Source of the DNA: an uncultured Prevotella sp.
GTDB taxonomy: Bacteria; Bacteroidota; Bacteroidia; Bacteroidales; Bacteroidaceae
Length of the DNA: 41,240 nucleotides
Direction: 5' to 3'
NCBI GenBank assembly: GCA_946548085.1
Contig: CAMNPN010000032.1
Coordinates: 1 to 41,240 of the forward strand
Numbering within the stretch: position 1 is the first letter of the stretch; each line of letters opens with the position of its first letter. This document shows positions 1-7,908 of the stretch, in pieces. The translations under genes were made by a program, and so were the position numbers. The notes beneath the pieces are model-generated. The model was not told the origin of the DNA. It made no database searches and saw only the letters and a list, made by a program, of their open reading frames with translations.

Positions 1-1
1 G

Positions 2-124
2 TATATGATTAATCCGGACTATTATTTTAAGGTAACTGGATATGTCGGTGAATTGTTCCACTCTGTCAGGGCTTGGTGGGAGTTGTCTGGTATGAAGCAG
101 GATGAGATGGAAGGGGAGGAATGA
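2..124 (+). CDS. C-terminal end of an unknown protein (cut by window edge)
   Basis: An open frame runs from the first bases to a TGA at 122-124, giving about 40 residues with an aromatic-rich stretch (GYVGELFHSVRAWWEL) and an acidic tail (DEMEGEE). I do not recognise the family. The stop lies 41 bases upstream of the TIR gene on the same strand and no terminator hairpin or clear promoter separates them, so this protein may be the first member of the same operon. The N-terminus is outside the window, and the reading is supported only by the uninterrupted frame and protein-like composition. Confidence 0.5.
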   Translation, partial: YMINPDYYFKVTGYVGELFHSVRAWWELSGMKQDEMEGEE

Positions 125-165
125 AGTGACGGTGCCTTGGGGCTCATGATTTAGAGATAAAGTAT

Positions 166-1017
166 ATGGACAAGAAGTATGACATATTCATATCACATGC
201 AAGTGAGGATAAAGATGCGATAGTGCGGCCATTGGCAACCATACTTGAGAGGCTATCGGTGCGAGTGTGGTATGATGAGTTTTCACTGCAACTGGGTGAC
301 AGCCTGACTGCCTCGATAGACAAAGGCTTGCAGGAATCAAAATATGGCTTAGTGGTGCTATCAAAAGCATTCCTCTCTAAGAGATGGCCGGAGTATGAAT
401 ATCGTTCTTTAATGACCAGAGAGATAGACGGGGAACGGGTGATACTGCCGTTGTGGTACGATGTTACTAAAGAAGATGTTAAGAGCTTCTCATTATATCT
501 TGCTGACATCATGGCTTTGCCAATCTCGAAAGACAATTTCGGGAGAATCGTTCCTGCTATCCTCAAAGTGGTACGCCCCGATTTATTTCAGGAGATGAGG
601 ATGCGAGGCGTGATGAGAAAGGCTGTTAGTGAGGGAACAAAAAGGGTAGTAAAGATTTCAGAAATAAAGAGTGCGACCACCAAGCAGAGCAAACTGACCA
701 AGCAGCAACTTATCCGGAGTAAGGCTGTCTATTATGGCATAGGCAGGCATCTGAAAAGAACGTTTGATGACTACGTTGACCAGTATGAGTTGGATGTCGT
801 GCCGGAGCGCGAGTTGCAATCGTGGGAAATTATGAATGCCTGTTATCTGGAAATGCTGGAGCGTCACGCGGATGCTACTCCAAGAGATAGAGAAGTTTTT
901 TTCAAGGTGCTTCTGGCGTTTAGCATTGGTTATACTGAACTTGAAAATGTTCAGCTGAGCGATGGGGAGATTGAGGAATTGCTTGCGCTGTGGAAGGAGA
1001 GCTATTATGAGTTTTGA
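166..1017 (+). CDS. TIR-domain protein, probable NAD-cleaving defence effector or signalling protein
   Basis: The first ~140 residues are a TIR domain: YDIFISHASEDKD at residues 5-17 (box 1), WYDEFSLQLGDSL near 35-47 (BB-loop region), an SKYGLVVLSKAFL strand near 58-70, then W74 followed by E78, the usual position of the catalytic glutamate of TIR NADases, and an ILPLWYDV strand near 110-120. Residues ~195-283 form a helical C-terminal region that I do not recognise; it could be a sensor or partner-binding part. In bacteria such TIR proteins usually deplete NAD or make a nucleotide signal on phage infection; for this protein that is inference. It is followed after 12 bases by the helicase gene, so the two are very likely co-expressed. 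The ATG at 166 puts the TIR motif right at the N-terminus, as expected. Confidence 0.87.
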   Translation: MDKKYDIFISHASEDKDAIVRPLATILERLSVRVWYDEFSLQLGDSLTASIDKGLQESKYGLVVLSKAFLSKRWPEYEYRSLMTREIDGERVILPLWYDVTKEDVKSFSLYLADIMALPISKDNFGRIVPAILKVVRPDLFQEMRMRGVMRKAVSEGTKRVVKISEIKSATTKQSKLTKQQLIRSKAVYYGIGRHLKRTFDDYVDQYELDVVPERELQSWEIMNACYLEMLERHADATPRDREVFFKVLLAFSIGYTELENVQLSDGEIEELLALWKESYYEF

Positions 1018-1029
1018 AAGGATTGCCTT

Positions 1030-4000
1030 ATGGATGAATATACATTAATGGAACTTAGTTGGCGAAAAGGAGTCAAAAATGTCATTTGTCATTTATTGGC
1101 ACCTCGGAAAACCATTTCCTTGGTTGAAGTGGAGGAGACGAGAAGCTATATGGTGGCAATCGATAGCGGTGTCCGTTATTGCTTCACAGGTAATCCGAAT
1201 ATCATAGATGCTGATTCGCAATATGTGATATTGACAGATAGAACGCCAACTAAGCAGAAACTCTTAGAAGGGGCAGTTAAGCAAAAGAGATGGCTTCGTC
1301 ATCCTCGAATGGGGGATCATACTCCGGAAGTTGTTCTGAGATCGTGGACCAATCAGTTTTCCTATAAAGAAGAAGTTGATGAGGAGCATCCTGGACTAAG
1401 AAGGCCCCAGTTGGGTGCTCTCCATGCTATTTTAGGTCATTTTCTCTCTCCGACAGATGTGGCAACGGTTGTCCTCCCGACCGGAACGGGAAAAACAGAG
1501 ACGATGCTCTCTGCTATGGTTGCAGGCAAATGCAAAAAGTTGTTGGTTACCGTTCCTTCGTCTGCTCTCAGAAATCAGATGTACGGAAAGTTTAAGAATC
1601 TGGGAGTGTTGAAAGACCCTAAATTTGAAATCGTTGGTGATGATGCGCTTTATCCTATAGTCGGTGTCGTAAACACTGCTTTTGAGACAGCAGAAGAACT
1701 TAATGCTTTTATCGCCCAATGTAATGTAGTCATTACTACGATGCAGATAATTGATTCTGCTCCTCAAGATCAGCAAGATGTATATGTCAGCGCCTTTACA
1801 AATGTGTTTGTTGATGAGGCACATCATATTGTAGCTACTTCGTGGAGAAAATTTGCTGACAGATTTCCCAAGAACCGCTTGATACAGTTTACTGCCACAC
1901 CTTTCCGTAATGACGGTCTGCGACTTGAAGGAAAGATTGTATTTAACTACCAACTTAAACAGGCACAGGAAGACGGTTATTACAGAACTATCAAATTCCT
2001 TCCCGTTAGGGAATACGATGACGAAAAAGCGGACAGGGCAATCGCTGTAAGAGCCACGGAGCAACTTCGGGCAGATTGGGAGGCTGGACATCGCCATATC
2101 CTGATGGCTCGATGCGAAAGTAAACCACGAGCTAGAGCTGTTTATAGTATATATCAGGAGATTTGTCCCGATTTGAATCCTGTAATCATTTACTCTGACC
2201 ATCCTCAATATAAAGAAAACTATGAAATTATTTTGCGTCGGGAGGCCAAGGTGATTGTTTGTGTTAACATGCTTGGCGAAGGCTTTGACTTGCCAGAACT
2301 AAAGATAGCCGCTTTCCATGACATTCGAAAAAGCCTTCCTGTAACCCTACAGTTCGCAGGTCGTTTCACCAGAACCAGTCGCGATGCTGATTTGGGGAAC
2401 GCTTCATTTGTGGCCAATCTTGCAGATATAACCGTTCAACAGGAATTGGATAATTTGTATGAAGAAGATGCAGATTGGAATGTCTTGTTGGCAAATGCCA
2501 ATGATAATCGGGTCGAGAATCAAGAGGAATATAAACAACTGTTGGACGGATTCCGTAATGGTGTAAGTTCAAAAATACCAGTCAGCAGTATATATCCTAA
2601 ACTTAGTGCCGTGGTATATAAAAACTACACGGACACATGGCATCCAGATGAATTCTTGAAGGGAATACGAGGATTTGAAGATCTGGACTTCACTTCTTAC
2701 GATATCAATGACGCTGAGAAACTTGTTGTTGCGGTATATGCAAAGGAACAGAATATAGAGGGGATTCATGTAAAGGATGTAAAAACTCTGGCATGGAGTT
2801 ATCTGGTTCTGTTCTGGGATGAGGATAAGAATCTGCTTTATATCAATAGCTCTGATAATGGTAGTGTCTTCAAAGAAATAGCTAATCATGTCGTTGGAGA
2901 GAATGGGCACGAGCCTGTGCTGATAAAAGGCATGGACGTGTTCCGGACTTTCCATAACATGAAACGCACGAAGCTCAGAAATGTTGGACTGAAAGTTTAT
3001 CTGGGAAAGGATATACGATACCGTATGCATGCTGGCAGGGACGTTGAGAGGGCCTTATCTAACGCAGAATTGCAGAACAGTGAAAAGGCATTTGTTGTTG
3101 GCGATGGCTTTGAGAATGGTGACAAGACCTCTATTGGAGCATCTTATAAAGGTCGTATTTGGAGTTTGAATGGAGCAGGAGATATCCTTACCTTCAAGAA
3201 TTGGTGTTTGGAACAAGGTGAGAAACTTACTAATGATGACATAGACGGGAATCAGATATTGACACAAACGTTGATACCCAAGACTGTATGTAGAGTTCCC
3301 AATAGGGCCGTGCCATTTTCTATTGATTGGGATGGAATGATGTGGGATGAAAGGGAAAATCATTTCGCGTTTAACCTGCTTGGCGTAGAATCTCGTTTGT
3401 TCAATACAGACATTGTATTACGCGAAGACAATCCTGTACAGGATGATTCATTATTCTTTGAAGTAACAAATGGAACTCAGCGTGTGGAATTCAAACTTGA
3501 ATTGTTTGAAAACAGACAAAACCCAGATAACGTCTATGCTGATTACCGAGTTACGAAGTTAACAAATGGAGAGGCTTCTATCAGTTTCGGGCGAAAAGAC
3601 GTTAATCTGGCTGATTTCTTTTATGATTATCCTCCGACTATCTTCTTTACTGATGGTTCCAGCCTATGTGGTACGGAATATATTGAACTGAATTCACCGC
3701 CTGCTGTTTATAACAGGAATCGGATTGACGGATGGAATTGGCAAGGAGTTGATTTGGCCGTGGAATCGCAAGGTGTGGCCCCCAATATCAAGACTAACTC
3801 TATTCAGTACCGTGTCATTCAGAGACTTATGGATGGTGATTATGACATCATTTATGATGATGACAACGCTGGTGAGATTGCTGACGTGATTACACTGAAG
3901 CAAGCAGACAACGAAATTCATATTGAATTGTATCACTTGAAGTTTGCTCAAGGCGGCAGGGTGTCTGACAGGATTGGTAATTTCTATGAAGTATGCGGTC

Positions 4001-4308
4001 AGGCTCAGAAATCTGCAAACTGGAAGTACAAAGAGGCAGAAGAGTTTGTTGACCACATGCTGAGAAGGGAGACCAAACGTGAAGGCGGTAATGAATGCAG
4101 TAGAATTCAGAAGGGAGATAAGGAAACTTTGGTAAAACTGCTAAAATTGGTAAAGAAAAAGATACCCGTAAGTTACAGTATATACATTGTGCAGCCCGGA
4201 GCATCGAAAGTAGGGGCTAGTGACGAAATACTTACGTTACTGGGTGTGACAGACAGTTATTTGAAAGATAGGACAGGAATAGATTTGCGGGTTATCACAA
4301 ATGAGTAG
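1030..4308 (+). CDS. SF2 DEAD/DEAH-box helicase with C-terminal nuclease-like region
   Basis: A 1092-residue protein. The N-terminal half is a type III restriction/UvsW-like SF2 helicase: Walker A PTGTGKT with K155, DEAH at 262-265, motif III in QFTATPFRNDG near 290-300, and motif VI QFAGRFTR starting at 441. The remaining ~600 residues are not a standard helicase extension. Near 948-985 there is a strand-like GEIADVITLK, then IELYHLKF with H969-x-K971, and later EVCGQAQKS; this resembles a PD-(D/E)XK-type core with a variant third motif and is the best hint of a fused nuclease. Its gene starts 12 bases after the TIR gene, suggesting a two-gene defence module in which the helicase senses or processes invading nucleic acid. 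Helicase identity is secure; the nuclease idea is tentative. A -7 element and a new gene begin about 100 bases downstream. Confidence 0.88.
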   Translation: MDEYTLMELSWRKGVKNVICHLLAPRKTISLVEVEETRSYMVAIDSGVRYCFTGNPNIIDADSQYVILTDRTPTKQKLLEGAVKQKRWLRHPRMGDHTPEVVLRSWTNQFSYKEEVDEEHPGLRRPQLGALHAILGHFLSPTDVATVVLPTGTGKTETMLSAMVAGKCKKLLVTVPSSALRNQMYGKFKNLGVLKDPKFEIVGDDALYPIVGVVNTAFETAEELNAFIAQCNVVITTMQIIDSAPQDQQDVYVSAFTNVFVDEAHHIVATSWRKFADRFPKNRLIQFTATPFRNDGLRLEGKIVFNYQLKQAQEDGYYRTIKFLPVREYDDEKADRAIAVRATEQLRADWEAGHRHILMARCESKPRARAVYSIYQEICPDLNPVIIYSDHPQYKENYEIILRREAKVIVCVNMLGEGFDLPELKIAAFHDIRKSLPVTLQFAGRFTRTSRDADLGNASFVANLADITVQQELDNLYEEDADWNVLLANANDNRVENQEEYKQLLDGFRNGVSSKIPVSSIYPKLSAVVYKNYTDTWHPDEFLKGIRGFEDLDFTSYDINDAEKLVVAVYAKEQNIEGIHVKDVKTLAWSYLVLFWDEDKNLLYINSSDNGSVFKEIANHVVGENGHEPVLIKGMDVFRTFHNMKRTKLRNVGLKVYLGKDIRYRMHAGRDVERALSNAELQNSEKAFVVGDGFENGDKTSIGASYKGRIWSLNGAGDILTFKNWCLEQGEKLTNDDIDGNQILTQTLIPKTVCRVPNRAVPFSIDWDGMMWDERENHFAFNLLGVESRLFNTDIVLREDNPVQDDSLFFEVTNGTQRVEFKLELFENRQNPDNVYADYRVTKLTNGEASISFGRKDVNLADFFYDYPPTIFFTDGSSLCGTEYIELNSPPAVYNRNRIDGWNWQGVDLAVESQGVAPNIKTNSIQYRVIQRLMDGDYDIIYDDDNAGEIADVITLKQADNEIHIELYHLKFAQGGRVSDRIGNFYEVCGQAQKSANWKYKEAEEFVDHMLRRETKREGGNECSRIQKGDKETLVKLLKLVKKKIPVSYSIYIVQPGASKVGASDEILTLLGVTDSYLKDRTGIDLRVITNE

Positions 4309-4392
4309 TAAAGAGACTTGCTGTGAACGATGGCAATTCTTAAGAAACAATAAATGTTATTAATAAATGAAATTTAATTGCAGACAAATCGT

Positions 4393-4400
4393 TAATTTTG
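4393..4400 (+). promoter_or_regulatory. Bacteroidetes -7 promoter element (TAATTTTG) for the ATPase-nuclease pair
   Basis: TAATTTTG matches the TAnnTTTG consensus, with a TTTAATTG-like -33 region about 20 bases upstream in an AT-rich stretch. It lies 17 bases before the ATPase ATG, implying a very short leader and transcription independent of the TIR-helicase pair. Confidence 0.6.
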
Positions 4401-4416
4401 CAAACTGAAAAATTAT

Positions 4417-5667
4417 ATGCATATGAGCAGACTGATTATTAGGAATGTTGGACCAATCAAAAGTGTGGATATTCGCCTGAACAAGGTGAATGTATTCATC
4501 GGTCCGCAAGGCAGTGGCAAGAGCACCATCGCCAAGATTGTTAGTTTCTGCTCTTGGCTGGAGAAGGTAAACGAGGCCACTGATCGTGCCGCTGTGGATG
4601 GTCTGATTAAGCGCCTCGGCAAGTTCCACCATATGGAAGAGTATTTTACTGAGAAATCGGTGATACTTTATCTGGGAGATAATGTGGTGTTCGCTTACCA
4701 TTGGAAGGAGAAGGATGCTATACCCATGCCAAAGGGTTTTGGCGAGTATAATGCTAGCAGTTATCAAAAAGGGGAACTGATTCTTTCTGCTGTCAACAAG
4801 CGGGTGAATCCCAAGGTCATCTATATCCCTGCTGAACGTAATTTCGTTTCTGCGGTTCCGACTCTGAAGAACTATTCGGACAAGAATGATAATCTGCAGA
4901 GTTTTGTAAATGACTGGTTTGATGCGAAGCGCCATTATACCAAGGAGAGTCCAATGCCTGTGACGAACCTGGGCTTGAATTATTACTATAACAAGAGTGT
5001 TGACCTTGACTACCTGTCATTGGGAGCCAAGAGTCAGATTCCGTTGACTTCTGCATCAAGTGGTTTCCAATCAATAGTTCCTCTTGCCGTTTTGGTGAAG
5101 TGGCTTTCGAGTGGGATTTATGAGGAAAATAAACCATTCTCACCCGCAGAGAATGAGAAGGTACGTAATCTCTTGGCTCATCTGTCGGGCAATACCAATG
5201 AAAGTGAGGCTGAGTTGGTGGAAAGACTGCGTGGTTTTATTCAGGGAAGAGTTTATTCGCATACGCAATTCATCGTTGAGGAACCGGAGCAGAATCTATT
5301 CCCTCAGACACAGATGGATTTACTGTATCATTTAATATCAGAAATAAACCACGGCAGAAATCACCGGCTGGTGTTGACCACACATAGTCCGTATGTGCTA
5401 TATGCGTTGAATAATTGCTTGTTGGCTTATCTCGTGAAGGATAAAGTTGACGAGGAGATTGTTGAAGAAATCGCCCCCGTCAAGTATGCGCTGAATCCGG
5501 AAGATGTATCAGTGTGGTCCATTAAAGACGGATGCGTGAGAAATGACAAAGGCGAACCCCACAAAACCATCCAAGACAAGAGGGGATTGATTCGCAAGAA
5601 TTACTTCAATGAGGTAATGCGTCAGGTGATGAGTGATTTCAATACGCTTTTGGGATATGATGATTAG
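4417..5667 (+). CDS. AAA/ABC-type ATPase (AAA_15/AAA_21-like, OLD-family-related)
   Basis: A 416-residue ATPase with the layout of SMC/OLD-like AAA proteins. Near the N-terminus it reads LIIRNVGPIKSVDI, then Walker A GPQGSGKST with K35. A long insertion follows, then a signature-like SSGFQS stretch near residue 218. The Walker B region is FIVEEPEQNLFP (E288-E289-P290-E291) and the switch histidine lies in TTHSPYVLYAL. Proteins of this type pair with nucleases in several antiphage systems such as Septu, Gabija and PARIS. The stop codon overlaps the start of the next gene, so they are translationally coupled. ATG at 4417 or 4423 is possible; 4423 removes only two residues. No TOPRIM domain is visible at its C-terminus, which argues against a full OLD nuclease. 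ATPase identity is firm; the defence role is inferred. Confidence 0.85.
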   Translation: MHMSRLIIRNVGPIKSVDIRLNKVNVFIGPQGSGKSTIAKIVSFCSWLEKVNEATDRAAVDGLIKRLGKFHHMEEYFTEKSVILYLGDNVVFAYHWKEKDAIPMPKGFGEYNASSYQKGELILSAVNKRVNPKVIYIPAERNFVSAVPTLKNYSDKNDNLQSFVNDWFDAKRHYTKESPMPVTNLGLNYYYNKSVDLDYLSLGAKSQIPLTSASSGFQSIVPLAVLVKWLSSGIYEENKPFSPAENEKVRNLLAHLSGNTNESEAELVERLRGFIQGRVYSHTQFIVEEPEQNLFPQTQMDLLYHLISEINHGRNHRLVLTTHSPYVLYALNNCLLAYLVKDKVDEEIVEEIAPVKYALNPEDVSVWSIKDGCVRNDKGEPHKTIQDKRGLIRKNYFNEVMRQVMSDFNTLLGYDD

Positions 5668-6238
5668 TGAGGGTTACAGCCAGGACGTTTACATTGCTGA
5701 TTTCACCAACTTTGTGGGGAAGCCCGGATATGACAATCTTCCTTGTCAAGGCGTGATGGTGGGAATTCAAGAGAACGGCATAATCCCATCGTTCATTATT
5801 CGTGATGAGCGCGCGTTCCCTTTCGGCGTGATAAACAACGAGCATAATCCTGCCGTCTTTAAGAGGGAAGATGGTAGCCCCATGACGCAATGTGAGTGTA
5901 TTGTCTATTCGGAACGGAATGATAACCGCAAGGGATGGCTGTTCTTTCTGGAGTTGAAGTATTGTGAACCCAAAAACCGCTTTGATAGGATGCTGGAGGG
6001 TATTAGCCAGCTGAAAACAACCTGCAATTATATTCTTAAAGAAAGGCAGGAGTTGGATGCCACGCTTTTTAACAAGATGTTTCTTGTTGTCTCTACTCCG
6101 GGAGTAGAGCCTTTGGATCCTTTTGACGCCTCGTATTTTGACCAAGATTATATTCTCACTGTGAAGGAGGAAACCGGAGCTCTAGTGAAAGCAGTGAATG
6201 AGGTGAGCATCCTTACGCCGGCTTTGCTGAGGTTTTGA
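5657..6238 (+). CDS. Putative PD-(D/E)XK-type nuclease partner of the upstream ATPase
   Basis: A 193-residue protein starting at an ATG ATG pair that overlaps the stop of the ATPase gene; an in-frame ATG at 5633 would add eight residues but lies deeper in the upstream gene. I do not recognise a named family. Around residues 82-101 it shows an acidic residue on a hydrophobic strand (CECIVY) followed about 15 residues later by GWLFFLELKY, that is E99-L-K101, the typical ExK element of PD-(D/E)XK nucleases. A helix with FDRMLEGISQL follows, as in that fold. Coupling to an AAA ATPase resembles two-gene ATPase-nuclease defence systems. A strong hairpin terminator lies directly downstream, so this is the last gene of the unit. 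Family assignment rests on motif and context only. Confidence 0.6.
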   Translation: MMISEGYSQDVYIADFTNFVGKPGYDNLPCQGVMVGIQENGIIPSFIIRDERAFPFGVINNEHNPAVFKREDGSPMTQCECIVYSERNDNRKGWLFFLELKYCEPKNRFDRMLEGISQLKTTCNYILKERQELDATLFNKMFLVVSTPGVEPLDPFDASYFDQDYILTVKEETGALVKAVNEVSILTPALLRF

Positions 6239-6243
6239 GATAA

Positions 6244-6277
6244 AAAAAGAGTCCCATCGAACGATGAAACTCTTTTT
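6244..6277. terminator. Bidirectional intrinsic terminator
   Basis: AAAAAGAGT at 6244-6252 pairs with ACTCTTTTT at 6269-6277, and an inner ATCG/CGAT pair extends the hairpin. A-rich and T-rich flanks make it usable from both strands. It lies six bases after the stop of the putative nuclease gene and just past the end of the convergent gene remnant. Confidence 0.8.
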
Positions 6278-6305
6278 ACGGAGAACGGATAATGGCTTCC
6301 ATAAC

Positions 6306-6500
6306 TCACGGCAGGTCGCTAAGTGTCCTGCGAATCTGGTTCATGGCATCGCTGGGACAAAGCCGTCCACTAGATACGATTCGCTGGTCTCGGATTTCAA
6401 GTCCCAACTCGGATATGCCCAGGATCTTGGCAGAGGGCCACTGCTTACGGGCCAGTAGGAGCACACTGATAAGCTCGGGGCGGGAGAGTAATAAAGAATG
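6306..6500 (-). pseudogene. C-terminal remnant of an unknown protein
   Basis: On the minus strand an open frame of about 64 codons ends at a TGA (6306-6308). It reads as coherent protein, including RPELISVLLLARKQWPSAK, then ILGISELGLEIRDQRIV and MNQIRRTLSDLP, with helix-like amphipathic character and codon use like the surrounding genes. No start codon exists: the frame is closed by a TAA near 6501-6503, before the insertion sequence end at about 6531. I read it as the tail of a truncated gene left by earlier rearrangement. I do not recognise the family. Confidence 0.45.
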
Positions 6501-6530
6501 ACTTTAAAAACATAATATGATTTGGACACA

Positions 6531-7726
6531 TTAGTGTCCCGTTAAAATTGGGACGAGTTAAATATTAATCAAATAGCCCCGGAATGAGGGGATCAAATTG
6601 TTCTTTGACATCGTTGAATTTAGTCTTTTCAAACAACTCTTTCAAAGGAGTCTTGTCTGTCAATGAGATGCTAAGGATCTGCAAGAGCTCATATGTCGAG
6701 CGTTCCAGTCGCATATCATGTTGCACGATGGCAACTAGGCAATAGGCAATGATAGCAGCACTAATCTGAATCCTGACGGCATTCTCTGTTCTGCCCCAGA
6801 ATTTCTTGATCTTCAGATGTTGCTTCAGCCACTTGAAGAAGAGCTCAATCAGCCACCTGTTCTTGTAGAGATTGGCAACTTCAAGCGAGGACAGATGGAA
6901 GGCGTTGGTGAGGAAAGAGAACTCACGCCCTTGCTCCTCATCATAGAACTTGACCAGTCTGAGTTTTTCCTTGTACTTCTTTGAAGTGATGTAATCCGTC
7001 AGCATAATCTCGGAATCAGTTAATACGTTTCTTGGCATCCTTCTCCTCCATTTGATGCACTTGTACTGCAAGTTCTTCTTTGCTCGGACTATGAAGAATG
7101 ACTCATGCTGATGGATGTGATAGAGTTCCTTGAAGGCATTGTAACCACGGTCGAACACGTAGTAAGAACCTGATTCATAAGGTGTTTCCTTCATGACCTT
7201 CGAATCGTGGACAGACGTTGAGTCGAATGCATATACCTTGCCTTTGAGCTTGAAAATATCCGTCGCACGCTTCCTGCGAGCCTGGTCCATCATGTAGAAT
7301 GCGAACTCTTCGAAGATGCGATAGTCGCGATTCTGATTGGCTGTGGCAAATGTCGTCTTAGCGATAGGCCCCCGCCCTAAGCCGAGATGATAGCGTCTTG
7401 ACTGATGAGCCTCCAAGGCCACAATCAAGTCACGCAGGCTCTCACGATTACTGAGTTATCCGAACATCAGAGCAAGGAGTTGATTCCAACAAGTGAAGTG
7501 CTTGACATAGCGATTTCCATCGTACTTGTCAACAAGGTGACGGAACTTGTCGCTGTCCAAAAACTCTATCAATTGAGCGAAGACGTATTTTGATTTGTTC
7601 ATATGCAGCCATCTGTTTTGAATGCAAAGATACGAATTCAAATCGTCGCACCCTCAAAAGTGCATGTAAAAGACTGAATTTCAATTATTTCAAAGACCGA
7701 TTAGTCCACTTTAACGGGACAGTAGT
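6531..7726 (-). mobile_element. IS4-family insertion sequence (degenerate transposase)
   Basis: Imperfect terminal inverted repeats bracket the transposase: TAGTGTCCCGTTAAA at the left end (about 6532-6546) and the complement of TACTGTCCCGTTAAA at the right end (about 7709-7723), with further partial matches inward. The core TGTCCCGTTAAA is identical at both ends. No clear target duplication could be assigned; flanks share only short TAG/AGT motifs. The element sits between the ATPase-nuclease unit and the reverse transcriptase operon. Confidence 0.8.
6565..7602 (-). pseudogene. IS4-family transposase (DUF4372 type) interrupted by an in-frame stop
   Basis: The minus-strand frame encodes a 345-codon DDE transposase of the Bacteroidetes IS4 type. 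The N-terminal part (MNKSKYVFAQLIEFL, then HFTCWNQLLALMFG) resembles DUF4372. The catalytic region has FDSTSVHDS, YYVFDRGYNAF and the YREK-type signature NRWLIELFFKWLKQ. At 7456-7458 a TAA interrupts the frame immediately after MFG; the next codons LSNRESLRDL continue the conserved sequence, and a CAA (Gln) there would restore it, so a single C-to-T change explains the break. The 5' part could still make only a ~50-residue peptide. The start was taken at 7602, where family homology begins, not at the in-frame ATG at 7641. Confidence 0.85.
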
Positions 7727-7908
7727 GATTAACTTTATTGTTAAGAATTTAAAGGATCTTGAACTTCTTTTTATTAAATAGCCTTTGTACGTAAAATTTG
7801 TTTAAATTTTATTCATTGCAAAAATAGTAATAAGTGCAAAAAATATTTCCGAATCCTACCTGAGCAAATGTTACAGTTTTCTAAGTGTAACAAGATTGTT
7901 AATAATAG
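7727..7908. other. AT-rich leader region of the reverse transcriptase operon
   Basis: These 182 bases between the insertion sequence and the primase gene hold no gene that I can support. They are strongly AT-rich and contain near-matches to the Bacteroidetes -7 element with one extra base (TAGCCTTTG at about 7780, TAAAATTTG at about 7793), so the promoter is probably here but cannot be placed. A small structured RNA, as found next to some defence reverse transcriptases, cannot be excluded. Confidence 0.4.
7869..7892. promoter_or_regulatory. Inverted repeat upstream of the primase gene, possible operator
   Basis: TGTTACA (7869-7875) and TGTAACA (7886-7892) form a perfect 7-base inverted repeat separated by 10 bases, 16 bases before the ATG of the first operon gene. 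The dyad spacing suits a dimeric regulator or a weak RNA hairpin in the leader. No regulator gene lies next to it. Confidence 0.35.

Noticed and set aside
7405..7781. Small plus-strand frames across the IS right end (7405-7593, 7590-7781)
   Set aside because: They are shadows of the transposase frame or run across the inverted repeat into AT-rich sequence, without protein-like composition.
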